From: Brachionus manjavacas | Taxonomy: Eukaryota; Rotifera; Eurotatoria; Ploima; Brachionidae | Length of the DNA: 64,000 nt | Reading direction: 5' to 3' | Assembly (NCBI GenBank): GCA_019054805.1 | Contig: JAHQIY010000025.1 | Location: 62,001 to 126,000 of the forward strand | Part shown: piece by piece, positions 23,477 through 36,040 of the stretch | Layout of the letters: every line of letters begins with the position of its first letter | How positions within the stretch are numbered: the first letter of the stretch is position 1 | Program-made: the position numbers and the translations under genes | Notes under the pieces: model-generated | What the model saw: the letters and a program-made list of their open reading frames with translations, nothing else | What the model was told of the DNA's origin: nothing | The model's database searches: none

Positions 23477-23904
23477 TTTTCTGGCTTATTATTTTATCTT
23501 GAAATAACAGAAAATCGGTCAAGTTTTTGAATTTTTAAGAATTTAATTAATTAATGATAATGAAGATTCAATAGAAGATTTGACTGATAGAATTGGAATA
23601 ATCAGATATAATAGTGAATAGAAAAACTAGTAATTAGTGCCGCCCGAGACCCCTCAAATTATAAAAAAAATACATTAAATGAACGTACCGCTTCTTATTG
23701 TTTTTTTTTTATTATTCTATAAAAAAGATAAAAAGTCTAATGTCTAAATAAGAGAAAAATTAAATTCAAGTTTTTAAGTCACTCACTTTTAAAGTAAAAT
23801 TACAAAGTTTTAGTTTTAATAAAATTTAATTAAAAAAAGAGAAATATTTTTTTGAATAAAAAAATAAATAAATCTAAAGTTTCAAGGTAGATCAACAGAC
23901 TATT

Positions 23905-24015
23905 AGAGACCCTGTCCATTCAATCTTAAATTTCGATTTAATACCAAAAAAAAGAGGAAGAAAACCTCTCCCTCGTGACGAAAATGGAAAAATAATAAGA
24001 CAACAAAACTTGTAA
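23905..24015 (+). pseudogene. AT-hook-type C-terminal tail of an unknown element ORF
   Basis: An open frame without a start codon reads LNFDLIPKKRGRKPLPRDEN and then stops after KIIRQQNL at 24013-24015. KKRGRKP is a classic AT-hook core, which binds the minor groove of A/T-rich DNA. About 320 nt downstream is GTTTACGGTAC, as after the 7.5-kb fragment. This suggests both are 3' ends of one mobile-element family. No body of a transposase is visible. Confidence 0.4.
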
Positions 24016-25201
24016 ATCCAATTTTTTAAAACTTTAAATTTTTTTAAATTTTTTTTTCCACTTTGAATCCTGGAATAAAACTCAATTTACATTTTTAAAT
24101 ATGGAATATATCGAAATTAAATATTTTTTTTATTCTTTTCTAATTAATTCCAGTTTTTGAAAAAAAAAAAAAAAACTCAGAAATAAGCCAGGAAAAAAAC
24201 TCAATATTGGGTTTTAATCTTAGAATAAATCAAAAAATCTATCACAATTCCATAAAATTAAAAAAAAATGTTTTAACATGGTGTCGATGGGAACTATTCC
24301 AGTGGAATAAATCCGGAAAATGAGGTTAAGCCCTGGAGTAGTCTGCAAGCGTTTACGGTACATTTTTTTAAAGAAATAAAATAAAATTAATTTTAATTTT
24401 ACAAGAAAAAAAAAGTAAAAAATCTATTATTTTAATAAGAGTAGAATTAAATCAAGTTTTTAAATCATTCATATTTAAAGTAAAAAACAAAGTTTTAGTT
24501 TTAATTTAATTAACAAAAAAGAAAAATCAATTTATGATTTAAAATAATAATTACAAAAAATTCCGTCTTAATTTAGGCTCTAAATATTTCACCTTTTCTT
24601 TAACCGAATGAGCAGAATATTCAGCCGATGATTGTGTGCACAAATAAAAGCACAAAAAACCAAGACTAACTTTGTGCATTCGTTCAAAAAAAAAATTTAT
24701 TAATAAAATAAATTCTAATAAACATAAAAAAAACTATAGAGCCTCTCGAATATCAACATAGAATGAACTTAATTCAAAACACATAGTACATCACGAATTA
24801 ATAATTGTTTGCTATTGTGCCATTATTGTTCTCACAAATTATGATGCACCATTTCGGCCAGGCACGAAACGCCGACTAGCTCACCTTGTCTGCCAAAAAG
24901 TTTACATAAATAGCCTAGGTCAAAACTTAGCTCTTTCTTTTCGCCTACAGATTTTTCTTCAGCAACTAAAAATCATAATTTTTTGGCCAAATATTTCAAT
25001 TCTTGTTCACCATCTAGCAGGGCTCCAAAATCACTTTGGAAAAAAATTTTTTTTTTTTTAAATTTCATCAATTTCAATTGATTATGTCACAGATTATTGA
25101 CTAGAAAAAAAATAATGCTCAATTTTTTTCCCTACTAGATAATGCAAATGCCTAATTGAAAACAATTGACTGTAGATCGAACAACAAAAACCCCACTAAC
25201 C
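24016..25201. other. Non-coding stretch, includes the DLGAP 5' flank
   Basis: No gene seen. An acceptor-like stretch (TTTTTTTCCCTACTAG) ends near 25139, about 60 nt before the DLGAP start codon. Confidence 0.4.
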
Positions 25202-28200
25202 ATGGCCACCTACTCTGCATACACAAAAACAACGTGCTCGACGAACAAGGCCTCGACCAGCCTGATGTCCAGCTCGTCCAAGACTTACACGAGCAAGCCG
25301 GGCCAGATGGCGCCGGCGCCGAGCACACGCTACATAAAAAACACGCTGCCCATCAGCTATCAGCACAACAGCCTGAAGACGACGAGCACGATAACGCGCT
25401 GCAAGCCGACCAGCCGATACTATGCGTCGACGTGCGCGCCCAGCTTGGCCGAGGCGAGCAGGCTCGAGCGCAACTACAGCTACATCGAGGCCATGAAGGA
25501 GAGCAAGTCGCTGCCGTCGTCGTCGAACTCGTCGTCGACGTCCACCATCGAGTCGCCGCCTGTCCACGACGCCCTGCAGCCCCACTCAGAAGAAGTCGAA
25601 ATTCCCATTCAAATAAAGCTGGTGCAGCCGAGCCAGTCGCCAATGGCCAAGTCGCGTTCACAGTCTTCCATTTTTCATCTGTTCAGGAGCACGTTTTCGC
25701 CCTTTCAAATTCGCAAGTGGCGCTCCAAGAGCCGCGACAAGCTGCTCTACAATTGTGAAGGCCAAGTGGCCAGCGAGCCGGCCAAATCAAATGCGGACAA
25801 AATTAGCGACGCCGCTCGGCCTGCTGATGACCACAAGAGCGAGTTTGCTCTGCCCTTTCGCGCTCACACGAACCACTGCGCACAGCCCAAAGACAACAAT
25901 TACAGCTACACATCGTCGTTGTCGTCCAGCTCGTCCGACTCTTCCTACAATCATCATAAGAGGTCGCCGGATGCCAGTGCGCGCCAATTGTCCTATTTGA
26001 AACTGACCTGTCTGCTCAATGGCTATGACAAAAATGAGATCAAGGACGACAAGGCCGACTCGGCCGGCTCGCTCAAAAGCATCTATTTGAAATCATCGAA
26101 AGCACTGTGCACCGACAGGTATTATGATGTAAAGCCGGGCTTTAGGCGATACACGTCAAGTCCCAGGCAGCCTAGAGCATGCGACGATGACGCCCAAGTG
26201 TACAAAAGCGAGCTGAGTGTGCGACTCAATGTGGACGAGGAGAAAACCCATGAGCACATAGCGCAGGCGACCGAACACATTCGAGTCCCACAAACAGATG
26301 GTCAAGAGGTGAAGAAAAAAGAACAAGAAGAGCACCTTGAATGTAATGAAGCGCCAGACACAAGCAATCAGGTTCATGTAAGTTTTTTTTTTTTTTTTCT
26401 CAAGACTCATCAAAGTAATGTTAGATTTTTTTTTGGATTTGTTTTCTGTACCGAGCTAGGGCTCCTTTAGAATAAATTAAAAAAAAATAACAATCAAAAA
26501 TAAATTTAAAGTTAATAAAATGAGATAAAAAAAATCAAAATAAAGTAAATAAGCTAAAAAAAATGAAAGTTAAGAAGACATACATTGTTACATATGGCAC
26601 ATGTTTACATAATTCAGGTTTCGGGAAAAAGGAGAATAGTAAGGTAGCAATTACACAATGGAGTTGGGTATTCAATTTATCTCGATTCGAAACCTTCTTT
26701 GTATTCCTCCACCAGTCTTACAACCAATGGAATAGAATGACTCCGTCCTGTCCCAACATATCTCTCACTCAACTCAAAAAACCGATTCGAGACTGTTAGT
26801 AATTTAAGTTTATTAAAAGCTTCATGATGCTGGATGTTGGAGGGAGTATCATCTATCCTTATTTTAACTTAAGGATAGATCTTACTGATGTATTCTGAAT
26901 TGCTTGTAGTTTTTTGATATTATTTTCTGAAAATGAATTCAAGCAAGGAAAAGAATAGTCTAAAATTGATCCGACTAAAGATTTATATAAATTTCCTAGT
27001 GTGTTTTGATTAAGACTCCATTTTTTATTTGAAAATATCTTAATAATATTTAGCCTTTTGTTGCAGCGTTCTTTAATTTCGTCTAATAATATATTAAAAT
27101 ATTGGGTCCTTCCCTTAAAAAAAAATTGGGTCTCTTATATCAATTAATAAATTAACACTTTACTGATATTTGTTTAAATATCAAGGTAAAAATTTCAATA
27201 TCAAACTGGTTAATTGAATAATTAAATTTGCAAAATTTTATAAGTTGAAAATTTTTTGAATCTAAATGTAAATTATATTTTTCATACAATAAATTTTTAC
27301 ATAAAAAAAAAACAACGAAACATGTTTGATGTTCAATTTCTAACCGAATTCTGATCGATTTTTTTTCATTTGATCTGAAAATTAATTAATTAAATTGAAT
27401 TAACCTCCTTATTACGAGAAGTAAATTTAAAAACACCAAAAAAAGTCAGCTTTCATCACTTTTGACTGGTGTTTTTTGAAATAAATAAATAATCTAAGGT
27501 AAAACTAAAATTATAAGTAATTAATGTTATATTTTCTTAATGAAAATGTTGTTCCGAATGCTTATGTGATGAAGGTAATTAACTCAAATACGTGGGTTAT
27601 GGAATAGAGAAAGAGAGCCAGGCCGCCAAGATGTAAAAATTAATTATAAAAATTTAAAATTATAAAATTCATGTTTAAATAAAAAAGAAATTTTCAAGAT
27701 AAAATTTATGAGAAAAAATTAAATTGTCTTAAAAACTAATATGACAATGCAAATTTTAAATATTAAATAAAGGAATGACTTACCAAAAGAGAAGGAACAA
27801 ACCTAGAGAGTAGATTTATGAACCAAAAAAAATAAATTTTGTAGAATGACTTGGTTTTGGATATATTTAAAGAATTTATTTATTTTTTGTTGATAAGCGT
27901 ACTTACAAATTCTGTAAAAATTTCAGAGTTGAAAATATTTTAGCTATGCAAAATCATTCGATTAGAAAAGACCGATTTAAAGCATATTAGCTTGAAATAG
28001 GTAATCATTTAAAATTTAAAAAAAAAAATTAAAATATTTAAAAACTTATTCGAAAATTGAACAAAAAAAATTCTCCACTTCAATTTTTTAATGATATTAG
28101 AAAATTTTGAAAATAGAAAATTATTGTCAAAAAGAAGTTCAAGACCTTTACTAGATTTTTAACATCATTATAAATTTTACAGAATTTTACCGGCACAAAG

Positions 28201-30325
28201 AATTTAATTAAGAAAAAAAAAAAAAAGTTTTTGCTCTACAAAATTTATACGAAAAAAATAGTGAAAAAACATATATTAAAATTAATTTTGAGAAAAAAAT
28301 TATTAAATTTTGACCCCAAACTTTAATTTTTTAATTTTATTTGTTTTTTCCATAAAACTTAGAGGCATTTTTTCCGCAAATTTGAGTATTGAACTAAATT
28401 TAATTTTTATTATTTAAGATAAAAATAGAAACATTTTATTTTTAATTTGATCTAAATTTTTCTAAAATTTCACATAATTTTTGGTTCCAATTATTTTACT
28501 AATCTGATACATTTTTAATGTTCAAAGATCATTTTAAAATTTTAAAATTAAAAAATAAATTGAATTAAAAAGAAAAAGCTCAGTATTTACATCGTCATTA
28601 AATTAATTTTTTTAAAAAAATAGATTTAAAAGGTAAATGTAATAAATGATAAGATTTATTTAAATTTGATTGTACTTTAAAACAAAATCTATTCCAAAAG
28701 ATGTTTATATTCTATATTATTGAAAATTTTAAATAATAAAGAAAATTTTTGAATTGCAAGGCTTCCTTTTCGGAAATTTTATGTTTAATTTAGATGCTCA
28801 GCTAAATTTTTAGAATTTAAATAAGTTCAAATTTTGAATTTATATTTATTCGAATTGAATTTTTTAGTTTTTGTTTTTTTGTTGAACATAAAAAAATTAA
28901 AGTAGAAATTTATTGAGAAAAATGTTTTCTTGTTATTGTTCTGTTTAATCATCTTGATGGTGAAAAGCATTTAAAAAAAATTTGATCGAATTTTGACTGG
29001 AAACGAATTTACCAAAAATAGAATTTATTTTTAGACTTTTAATTATTTTAATTTGGTGATGACAAAATAAAAAAATTTCTCGTGGAATATTGGTTATACA
29101 ATTTTAAAAATAGTTATTGTTTTAAATATTTTATTTAATTTTGAATTAATCTTTATTTGAATCAATGGTCTATTGTGGCTGAACCTAAAACCAAGAAATA
29201 AAAAAATTAATTTTCCGAGATGCAAAATTTCTTGATCTAATTGATTTAATCCTTTTGGATAAAAAAGACCCAAGATTACGAAATAAAAAGATGCTAAATT
29301 GAAATAATGAATTTTCTACGATTGTTTAATCATCATCATTAATGAACAATGAAAAAAATAATTGAAATAGTTGAGGAAATTTGGCAAATATTTTAATTAG
29401 AACCCAAAAGTTTTGTTGATCAGTGACAATACACCAATTTATATTTTCTTCTTTTTTAATATCTTCCAAGCATTCTTCTAATTCATTATCGCGACTAATC
29501 TAATTATGTTTCCAAGAGATAAAATTTAAATCAAAAAATTACTCAACAAAAATCTTCACTTTTTTTTCCAAATTTTAACCCAATATTTTTACTCACGTGA
29601 ACAGATAGACAAAAATGATTTTTTAAAATTAAAAAAAAAGCTCAAATGTTAAAAAGCACTATTTTGATGGTTGGTCTTGGACAGATTTTTTAAACTGAAA
29701 AATTTACACTAAATTAATTTAGGATGGTAATTATTACATTGGCCTTTTGGAGAAGACTGCTCACCAAATAAACAATCTCTGCGTCGAATTCCAGATTTAT
29801 GTTGACGAAACTAACGAAAACTGCGTTAAAAACGAAGATGTCCAAGGCCAAATCCAGACTGCCATTGGCAAGGGCCAACTGCTAATTAATCAAAAATTCA
29901 AACAGTTCCGCGGTTTATGCGAAAAAAATATAGTAAGACTCTTTAGAAATAATTTAAAAAAAAATAAAAAAAAAATTGTCAAGAGTGCTAAAAATGACTC
30001 ACTACCTCTTAAAGAAGGAGAATTTGTGACTCGTGATGAGGATTTAGCTGGTTTTTGGGACATGGTGTATTTGCAAGTCGAGGATATAAATAAAATGTTT
30101 GAAAAACTCTCTGAATTAAGAAAGAATAGTTGGGTGCTGGAGACCAAGCCAGTTGTGAAGGCAGCACCAAAGAAAAAGATTTCGACTGGACCGAAAACGA
30201 CAGAGACTGCCGCGAGCAAAGCGAGAGCCGAAGCGGCTCGTCAACGGATCCAGGAGATGAAAAAAAAAGCAGCTTTAGCCAAAAATCAAAATACAGAACA
30301 ACAAAATGCCCAAATAATAAATTGA
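25202..30325 (+). CDS. DLGAP: DLGAP/SAPAP-family scaffold protein (GKAP domain)
   Basis: Scaffold of the DLGAP/SAPAP family, which links PSD-95-type proteins to Shank at synapses in other animals. Exon 1 (25202-26377) starts in a strong context (CCATGG). It is serine-rich with basic patches and contains NYSYIEAMKES, like the repeated SYxRAM motif of vertebrate DLGAPs. Exon 2 begins at 29723 in phase 0 after a 3,345-nt intron. It carries the conserved GKAP domain: AIGKGQLLINQKFKQFRGLC, then EDLAGFWDMVYLQVEDI and LRKNSWVLE, ending in a charged helical tail. A 51-nt GT-AG intron (29933-29983) probably interrupts exon 2; if it is removed the protein is about 575 residues, otherwise 592. Vertebrate forms are nearly 1,000. 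Exon 1 is visibly richer in G and C than its flanks. The join of exon 1 to exon 2 rests on phase and the family motif. Confidence 0.85.
26430..27135 (-). mobile_element. LINE 3' part inside the DLGAP intron (-)
   Basis: The minus-strand frame reads DEIKERCNKRLNIIKIFSNK then LGNLYKSLVGSILDYSFPCL and KKLQAIQNTSVRSILKL. This is the C-terminal ORF2 region of a non-LTR element of a different type from the 4.1-kb one. It is closely similar to the fragment at 62.8-63.2 kb (DELKEHCNSRPNIIKYLSNR). The 3' end near 26435 carries the ACCGAGC word also seen at 40.4, 47.4 and 61.3 kb. It lies antisense to DLGAP. Confidence 0.8.
27136..29722. other. Rest of the DLGAP large intron
   Basis: A/T-rich intronic DNA. 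A minus-strand stretch near 29340-29500 reads ELEECLEDIKKEENINWCIV then TDQQNFWVLIKIFAKFPQ. It looks protein-like but has no recognisable family and no clear start, so it is not called. Confidence 0.35.
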
Positions 30326-33300
30326 TAATTTTTTCGACTTTAAAGTCTTTTTTTTTATTTTCTACGTTTAATTTTTTTTAGTAATTTATTTAGTTTTTTT
30401 TTTTTTAAATAAGAAAAAAATACAAAATTGTAAATCTCAGGCCTCTTTACAAATAATTGTTGGAATTTTTCAAATTTTCTAAAAAATTTTTACAGGCCGA
30501 TTTTTCTTTTCGTTGAAGGTTTGGTTCGGGTGGATTTTGTATGTATACACCTTAATAATTAAACCTAAAGCATTCGATTAATAAATTAGTTACAATGTTG
30601 TCGTTTTTTTAATTGTTTAAATTTTTTTTAATAAAATTAAACTGCTTTTTTTCAAACAAATTTTTGTCATATTAATCACTTTAGAGTCTTTGCCAAAGTT
30701 TTGGCAACTTTGAATCAAAATGAAGATAAAATGGGACTTAACCACTTTTAAATGGGTTTTATTAAAGTTAAGATTATATAAAAATTCATATTTTGATTTT
30801 GATCTATCTTCTACCTCCCTCTTAATTAATAATTCGCCATCAGGGTTCTTTTACTTGACTATTCGATTGAAAACTGAAAATTTCAAGCTATTTTAAATCT
30901 AAAATTAATTAATTAATTTTTTTCATTTTGAAGCTTGTGAAATCATTTTCTAATGTTAAATATACCAAGTTTATAACTGTTCCAAATAAAAATTAAAAAG
31001 ACAAATAAGTTGATTATTATTTTTATTATTTTTTTAAAAAATAATTATCAAAAAAATTTAAAGATAGGAAAAAATTTTATTGTTAAAATTACATTTTTTT
31101 ATAATCGCTAAAATAGGCGTCAATTTAAAAAAAAATACTTAGACAAAATTGCCACAAGTTTAGAATCGAATTTGTAAAGAACTGCAAGCAGGCATTTGAT
31201 TTTTTTTTTATCATTATTATTAAATATTTTCTATTTTCTTTATTTTTTTAAATCAAATAATTATGCCTGTGCATGGGAATTGAATAAATAAATTGATTAA
31301 AAATGCTCTATTCTGCTATTTAGCGAAACATATTTAATTATTTAAATTTTTGTTGCAGAAATTTTCTGATAATTAAAATTTAGATTCAATGTTCAATTAA
31401 TGTCATTAAAAATAATTGTAAATAAAAAATATTGATTTCATACTTTTAACAGCAAAAACTATGTATTTAAACATCAATTTAGTGCTTATAATTTTAATAT
31501 TAATCAAATAACTAAAATAATATTTATCAAAAAGCAAATTTAAGAATTAATCAATTAAAATTATTAATTAATTGAATAAAAATTGATGCAGAAATGCGCC
31601 CTTTGCACGTAATTGAATTAATATCCTATGCTTTTTGCCAGATATTTATTTGTTTAGAGAATAACAGTAATTTAAGCAATATTCTTGGGCATCTTAGAAC
31701 GGTCAAGAAAAACTTCTTTTCATCCTCAATTCTAATAAAAAAAGATGTAAATTATATTCACCTATAAAAAAATTATTTGATGGTGTATTTTAAGAGATGG
31801 GTGATGTTCTAGTCTCTTGAGAAAATTTGGCCAAAAAATCATTCAAATTAAAAAAAAAAATATTTTTTCGAATTTCTAAATAGTTTTAATTTTTGTCCAT
31901 TTTGGATTTAAAAAATTAAATTTTTTTCAATTTGAAAGATTTTTTGGTAAAAAAAACCTAACTTTATGAATTTTAAATTTTATTATTATGTTTCTATCAG
32001 AACCGAGTCTGAACCGTACAAATTAAAAAAAGCCTGGAAAAAGATTGAAACCAAAGAGTAAGGAGTCAGAGTGCAAGAAGCAGCAACTTCCCAACAGGAA
32101 GACAGTTATTTTTTTTGCGAAAAGCGAAGCAATACAGATAATAAACCCAAACGATTATTAAATTATGCATTGTATGCTTTTTTAATTTTTTTATTTCAAA
32201 TACTAAAAGTTATTTCCGGATGACTGATTAATGAATACTATTTTCTTAATTTTCTGATACACGCCTTCTTTACTTATTAGTATTAATTTATTATTTTAGA
32301 AAAGCATCAAGATAAAAAAATTTAAAAGAAATTTTTATTAATTCTAAAAATAAACTTAATCAAGTCAATCAATTTTATCATTTTTACATGAATGAATATT
32401 CAACCAACAGCTGCCAGATATTGGCATCATAATCAGCTCAATTAATCAAAATATTTTTTAATAATTTGATGAGGTTTAAAAAGTAATATTTAACAAAGAC
32501 CTCCCTAAAAATATGAAAATAAATTATTTTTTTAAACATGTTTATTAAAGGATTTATATTATTTATGTTATTTCTGTCAAAATTCTAAAGAAAAACAAAA
32601 AAGCAAAGAAAGATCATTTAAAATTTAATTTTTTTTTAAATTTTATTTCATCGCTCTTTAGATGTTTATTGAAATGGATTAGATTTTTTTATGGAATGAT
32701 TTTATCAAGCCTTTTGAATGAAAATTTAGGTTTCTAATTTTTTTTCAACATTTCATAGTTTAGCTATGTAATTATTTTATTTTTCGGTCAAAATCTGAAT
32801 TTGAATTCGTTTGTAAACAATCTTTTTTTCAAGATGAAGAAGCATTTAACTTTTGTACTAAATTTTCTATTAAGTGGAAGATTTTGTATCAAAACGTCAA
32901 AAATAAAATGGTTAAAAATTTTAAAAATGAAAATTTATTTTTTCAATCATTTTCAAAAGTCAATTTTGAAAAAATAAAAAAAATACTACATATCAATTTA
33001 ACTCTAATTTTTACATTTAAACTAAACAAAAGTGTTCCAATATTTGTAAAATGAAAGTGAAAGGTAAAAAAAATATAAATTTTCTTTTTAAGAACTTGCA
33101 AAATCATTATTTCAAAAGAAAAAAGTTGTAAAACACCTATCATTGAGTTCTTTGTACTCAAACAGCTCATGGTGACTTTTTTTAATTCCAGCAAAATGAG
33201 CCCAAGCTTTTAGCATAAAATATCTGAAAATTAAGTTGTTCTGGTGATTCAAAATTTAAAAGATTATTGATTATTATTGCTCGAATGTTCAGTCATATAC

Positions 33301-34394
33301 AATTGATACTTTAAAAAGAGAGAAATTATTAATCATTTTGGATTTAAATTTCGTGAATGCTTTATCGAAATTTCTATTGACAATTCTTCGATTTTAAACA
33401 TCATTAGCTCATTTAAGATTTGAACAAAAAATTTAAATCAGAAAGCAAATTTCAGCTGACATTTTCAAGCAGTTAATTAGAAAGCAATGGAAAAATTCTC
33501 TACAGTTTAATTGTAAAATTGTCTAAGTATTTGATTTATTCAAAACGCCTCTAATAACTTTATTATATTCGCCAACTCATTTGGTGAAATTTAATATTTT
33601 CAAATGAGTAATGCCCAAGAGACAATTTTTTAATTTTTTTTAAATACATGAAATTTTGTAATTCTCCGATTAAAGCTTTTAATATAGATTCGATATTTGA
33701 ATAAAAATGAACTAATGGATTTGATATAAAAGAATTACTCAGTTTTAAATTTTAAAATAAAATAATTTTTTAAGTGCTGATTTGATTCACTTGTGACGAA
33801 GCTGGCCTTTAGTTTAATATTTTAGAAACATTAGAGCAAATTAAATAGAAGAATTGAACATATAAATAGTGGCAAATCTTTATTTGATTAGCATTTTGTT
33901 TAGCTTATTATTTTTTTGTTAATTAGCAGAATTAATGGATAATTAAAATTAAAAAAATAATTGATTAACAAACGACGAAAATTTATTTTGTCACTTCTTA
34001 TTTCGTCTGAGAAAAAGCTCTTGTGCTTTCAATTGCGCAAAAATAACTCGTTTCTGTTTAAATTAGATGTGTCTTTTTTATTTTTTGATTTCTAGTTTAA
34101 AAAAATTATTCCGTATTTTAGATGGCAGGTAATATTTTGAAGAAGAACAAATTACGTCTAAAAGCGCAATTAATAAACCATAATTATTTCTGCTTCTCTT
34201 CGCATCTGTTGAATGCAAAGGTTTTCTTAGTAAAATAGGCTAATGTTACTCGGCATCACATCATGACTACTTTTTCTTTATAATTTAAAATATTTATTTG
34301 ATAGATGAACAGGCCAGAATAGCTAAAAAATAATGTTTTACGGTGGAAAAAATAAAAGATTCAATAATTTTTTTGTAAGTTTTTAATAAAAAGT
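30326..34394. other. Gene-poor stretch between DLGAP and the TRIM-like gene
   Basis: About 4 kb of A/T-rich DNA with no coding signal I trust. The minus-strand frame at 32943-33194 is low in complexity. Confidence 0.4.
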
Positions 34395-36040
34395 TTAATT
34401 GGAGTGGCACTTGTAGCTGACAAATAGCTCGACTTGATCCTGGTCTGTTGGGCCATCACTGCCTTCATTTTTGGCGTACACATTGCCATCTTTAAACACT
34501 AGCACGAGTTTGTCATCCAATTTTTGATTAGTTTTCTTGTTAATTAAATTAATGTTCTTCGGCTCTACGCCCAGCAAAAACTTGATCTTTTGTTTCAAAT
34601 TTTCGATTGTTTCGTTCTTATCAGCATCAAGTGACACTAGAGCACTGTTACCAAAATAGTCTCCTATTTGAATTTGATTCCTTGAAAAATCAAATAAATT
34701 TTTTTTATTTTTTTTTTTATTAATCAAAAAAATACATAGCTGAGCATTTAGAATCATTGGCAAAGTTGCCAAGCACCAAGTCTTCTTTGTGATCGGATAC
34801 AATTAATTTCACATTTTTGAGTATGCTCTCTAGCAACTTGAAGTTATCTAGCTGGTTGAATTGCAGCTTGAGCTTTAATTAAGAGGATTTAATAGAGGTG
34901 TAGAAAATCTCTTGTGGGTTAGTGAAACTAAGTAGCAAATTACTTCATGATTGTTGATGTTAAAATTAGAAAACGCTTCTCTAAATTTCGATTCTAATTT
35001 CGTCAGGTCTTGTTCGAACTGAGCCAACTCGGTGTAGAATTTGCCAATTGACTTGCAGTTGGTGGCTGCTGCTCCGAAATTAGACTCCAGTCTTGACTTT
35101 CTCTCATTCATCTCGTTGATGGTTCTTGTCATTACTTTGAGGCGAAAATCAGCGATGTCGATCTCTCTTTGTAGACAACAAAAAATAGATAAACTATTCT
35201 GGTGTTCAATTTCCCTGCATGTCTTAGATTTCCTGATTATTTTTTCCTTTTCCTCCTCCAAAAAAAGCAGATTTGTTTTCAACAAAAAAAAAACCTACTC
35301 GGTTTTCGTTTTATAAAACCTCCTAATCTCATCGATTAGAGTGTATTTTCTAGCTTGCCATAGCTGTAGCATTTGGCTTTGCAGTTTTTCCATGTGTGAG
35401 ATAACTTTGACTAGTGTGTCCTGCTCAGCTTTGTCTATGTTGCTCTTCAGGGTTTCGACAATCTTGGGCAATGTTTCCATTGTCACCAAACGATTGTCAA
35501 GTTTTTCCAGCGTGCTTTGCATATGTTTCTGAAAAGCAGAGTTCTAGAAATAATAGAAAAGAAAAAACTAGGTGTTACTTGTTGACAAGAGTCGCAGAAT
35601 ATCTGGGAACAGTGCTCGCAAATGACCAACTCGCTGAGCTCTTTGCACTGAGGGCAGGCTGCCTTGGTAAGCTTTATATTCTCGACCAGGTTGGACAAGA
35701 GGCTGTTCTTGGGTATTTTGTCAATGGCATCGTAGTAGCAGGAGCTGCGGCATTGGGGACAAGAAAATATCCTATCTTTGACCAGTGCTTTTCAAGTGAT
35801 TAGAAATTTGACCAAGCTAGAGAAAAATGTCTTACGCTCTAAACATTTTGAGCAAAAAGAATGCTGGCACTTGAGAGTTCTTGGATTTTGAAACAATTCC
35901 AAGCAAATTGAGCACTTGAGTTCGTCAAGAAATGAATTAATGTTTATCATTTTTTTTTGAGAAGCGTTCAAATTGATAGATGCTTTTGATTGCAAGGGTT
36001 CTTGAAGCGATTTGTCTAAATTCAAAGAAATGCCGGACAT
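34395..36040 (-). CDS. RING/TRIM-like protein with coiled coil and a possible ubiquitin-like C-terminus
   Basis: Likely E3 ubiquitin ligase. Exons on the minus strand: 36040-35836, 35787-35579, 35528-35299, exon 4 from 35232 or 35166 down to 34944, 34872-34736, 34680-34395. All phases agree. The protein is about 429 or 451 residues, depending on the exon 4 acceptor. A RING finger spans exons 1 and 2: CSICLELFQNP, CQHSFCSKCL, then FSCPQC. It is followed by a short B-box-like zinc motif (ACPQC, CEHCSQIFCDSC, KH). Exons 3 and 4 are rich in coiled-coil heptads. The last exon reads NETIENLKQKIKFLLGV then KKTNQKLDDKLVLVFKD, which resembles a ubiquitin-like fold, unlike the usual NHL, SPRY or MATH ends of TRIM proteins. 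That last domain call is my inference. An AG directly precedes the start codon. Confidence 0.75.

Noticed and set aside
25156-25758. Long open frames overlapping DLGAP exon 1 in other frames and on the minus strand
   Set aside because: The exon is G/C-rich and so has few chance stops. The overlapping products are Ala-, Arg- or Gln-rich with no motif, while the chosen frame joins in phase to the GKAP exon.
35544-35578. A 35-nt intron between TRIM-like exons 2 and 3
   Set aside because: In frame, but the next acceptor 15 nt on gives a 50-nt intron that fits the size class. The 15 nt look like a pyrimidine tract.
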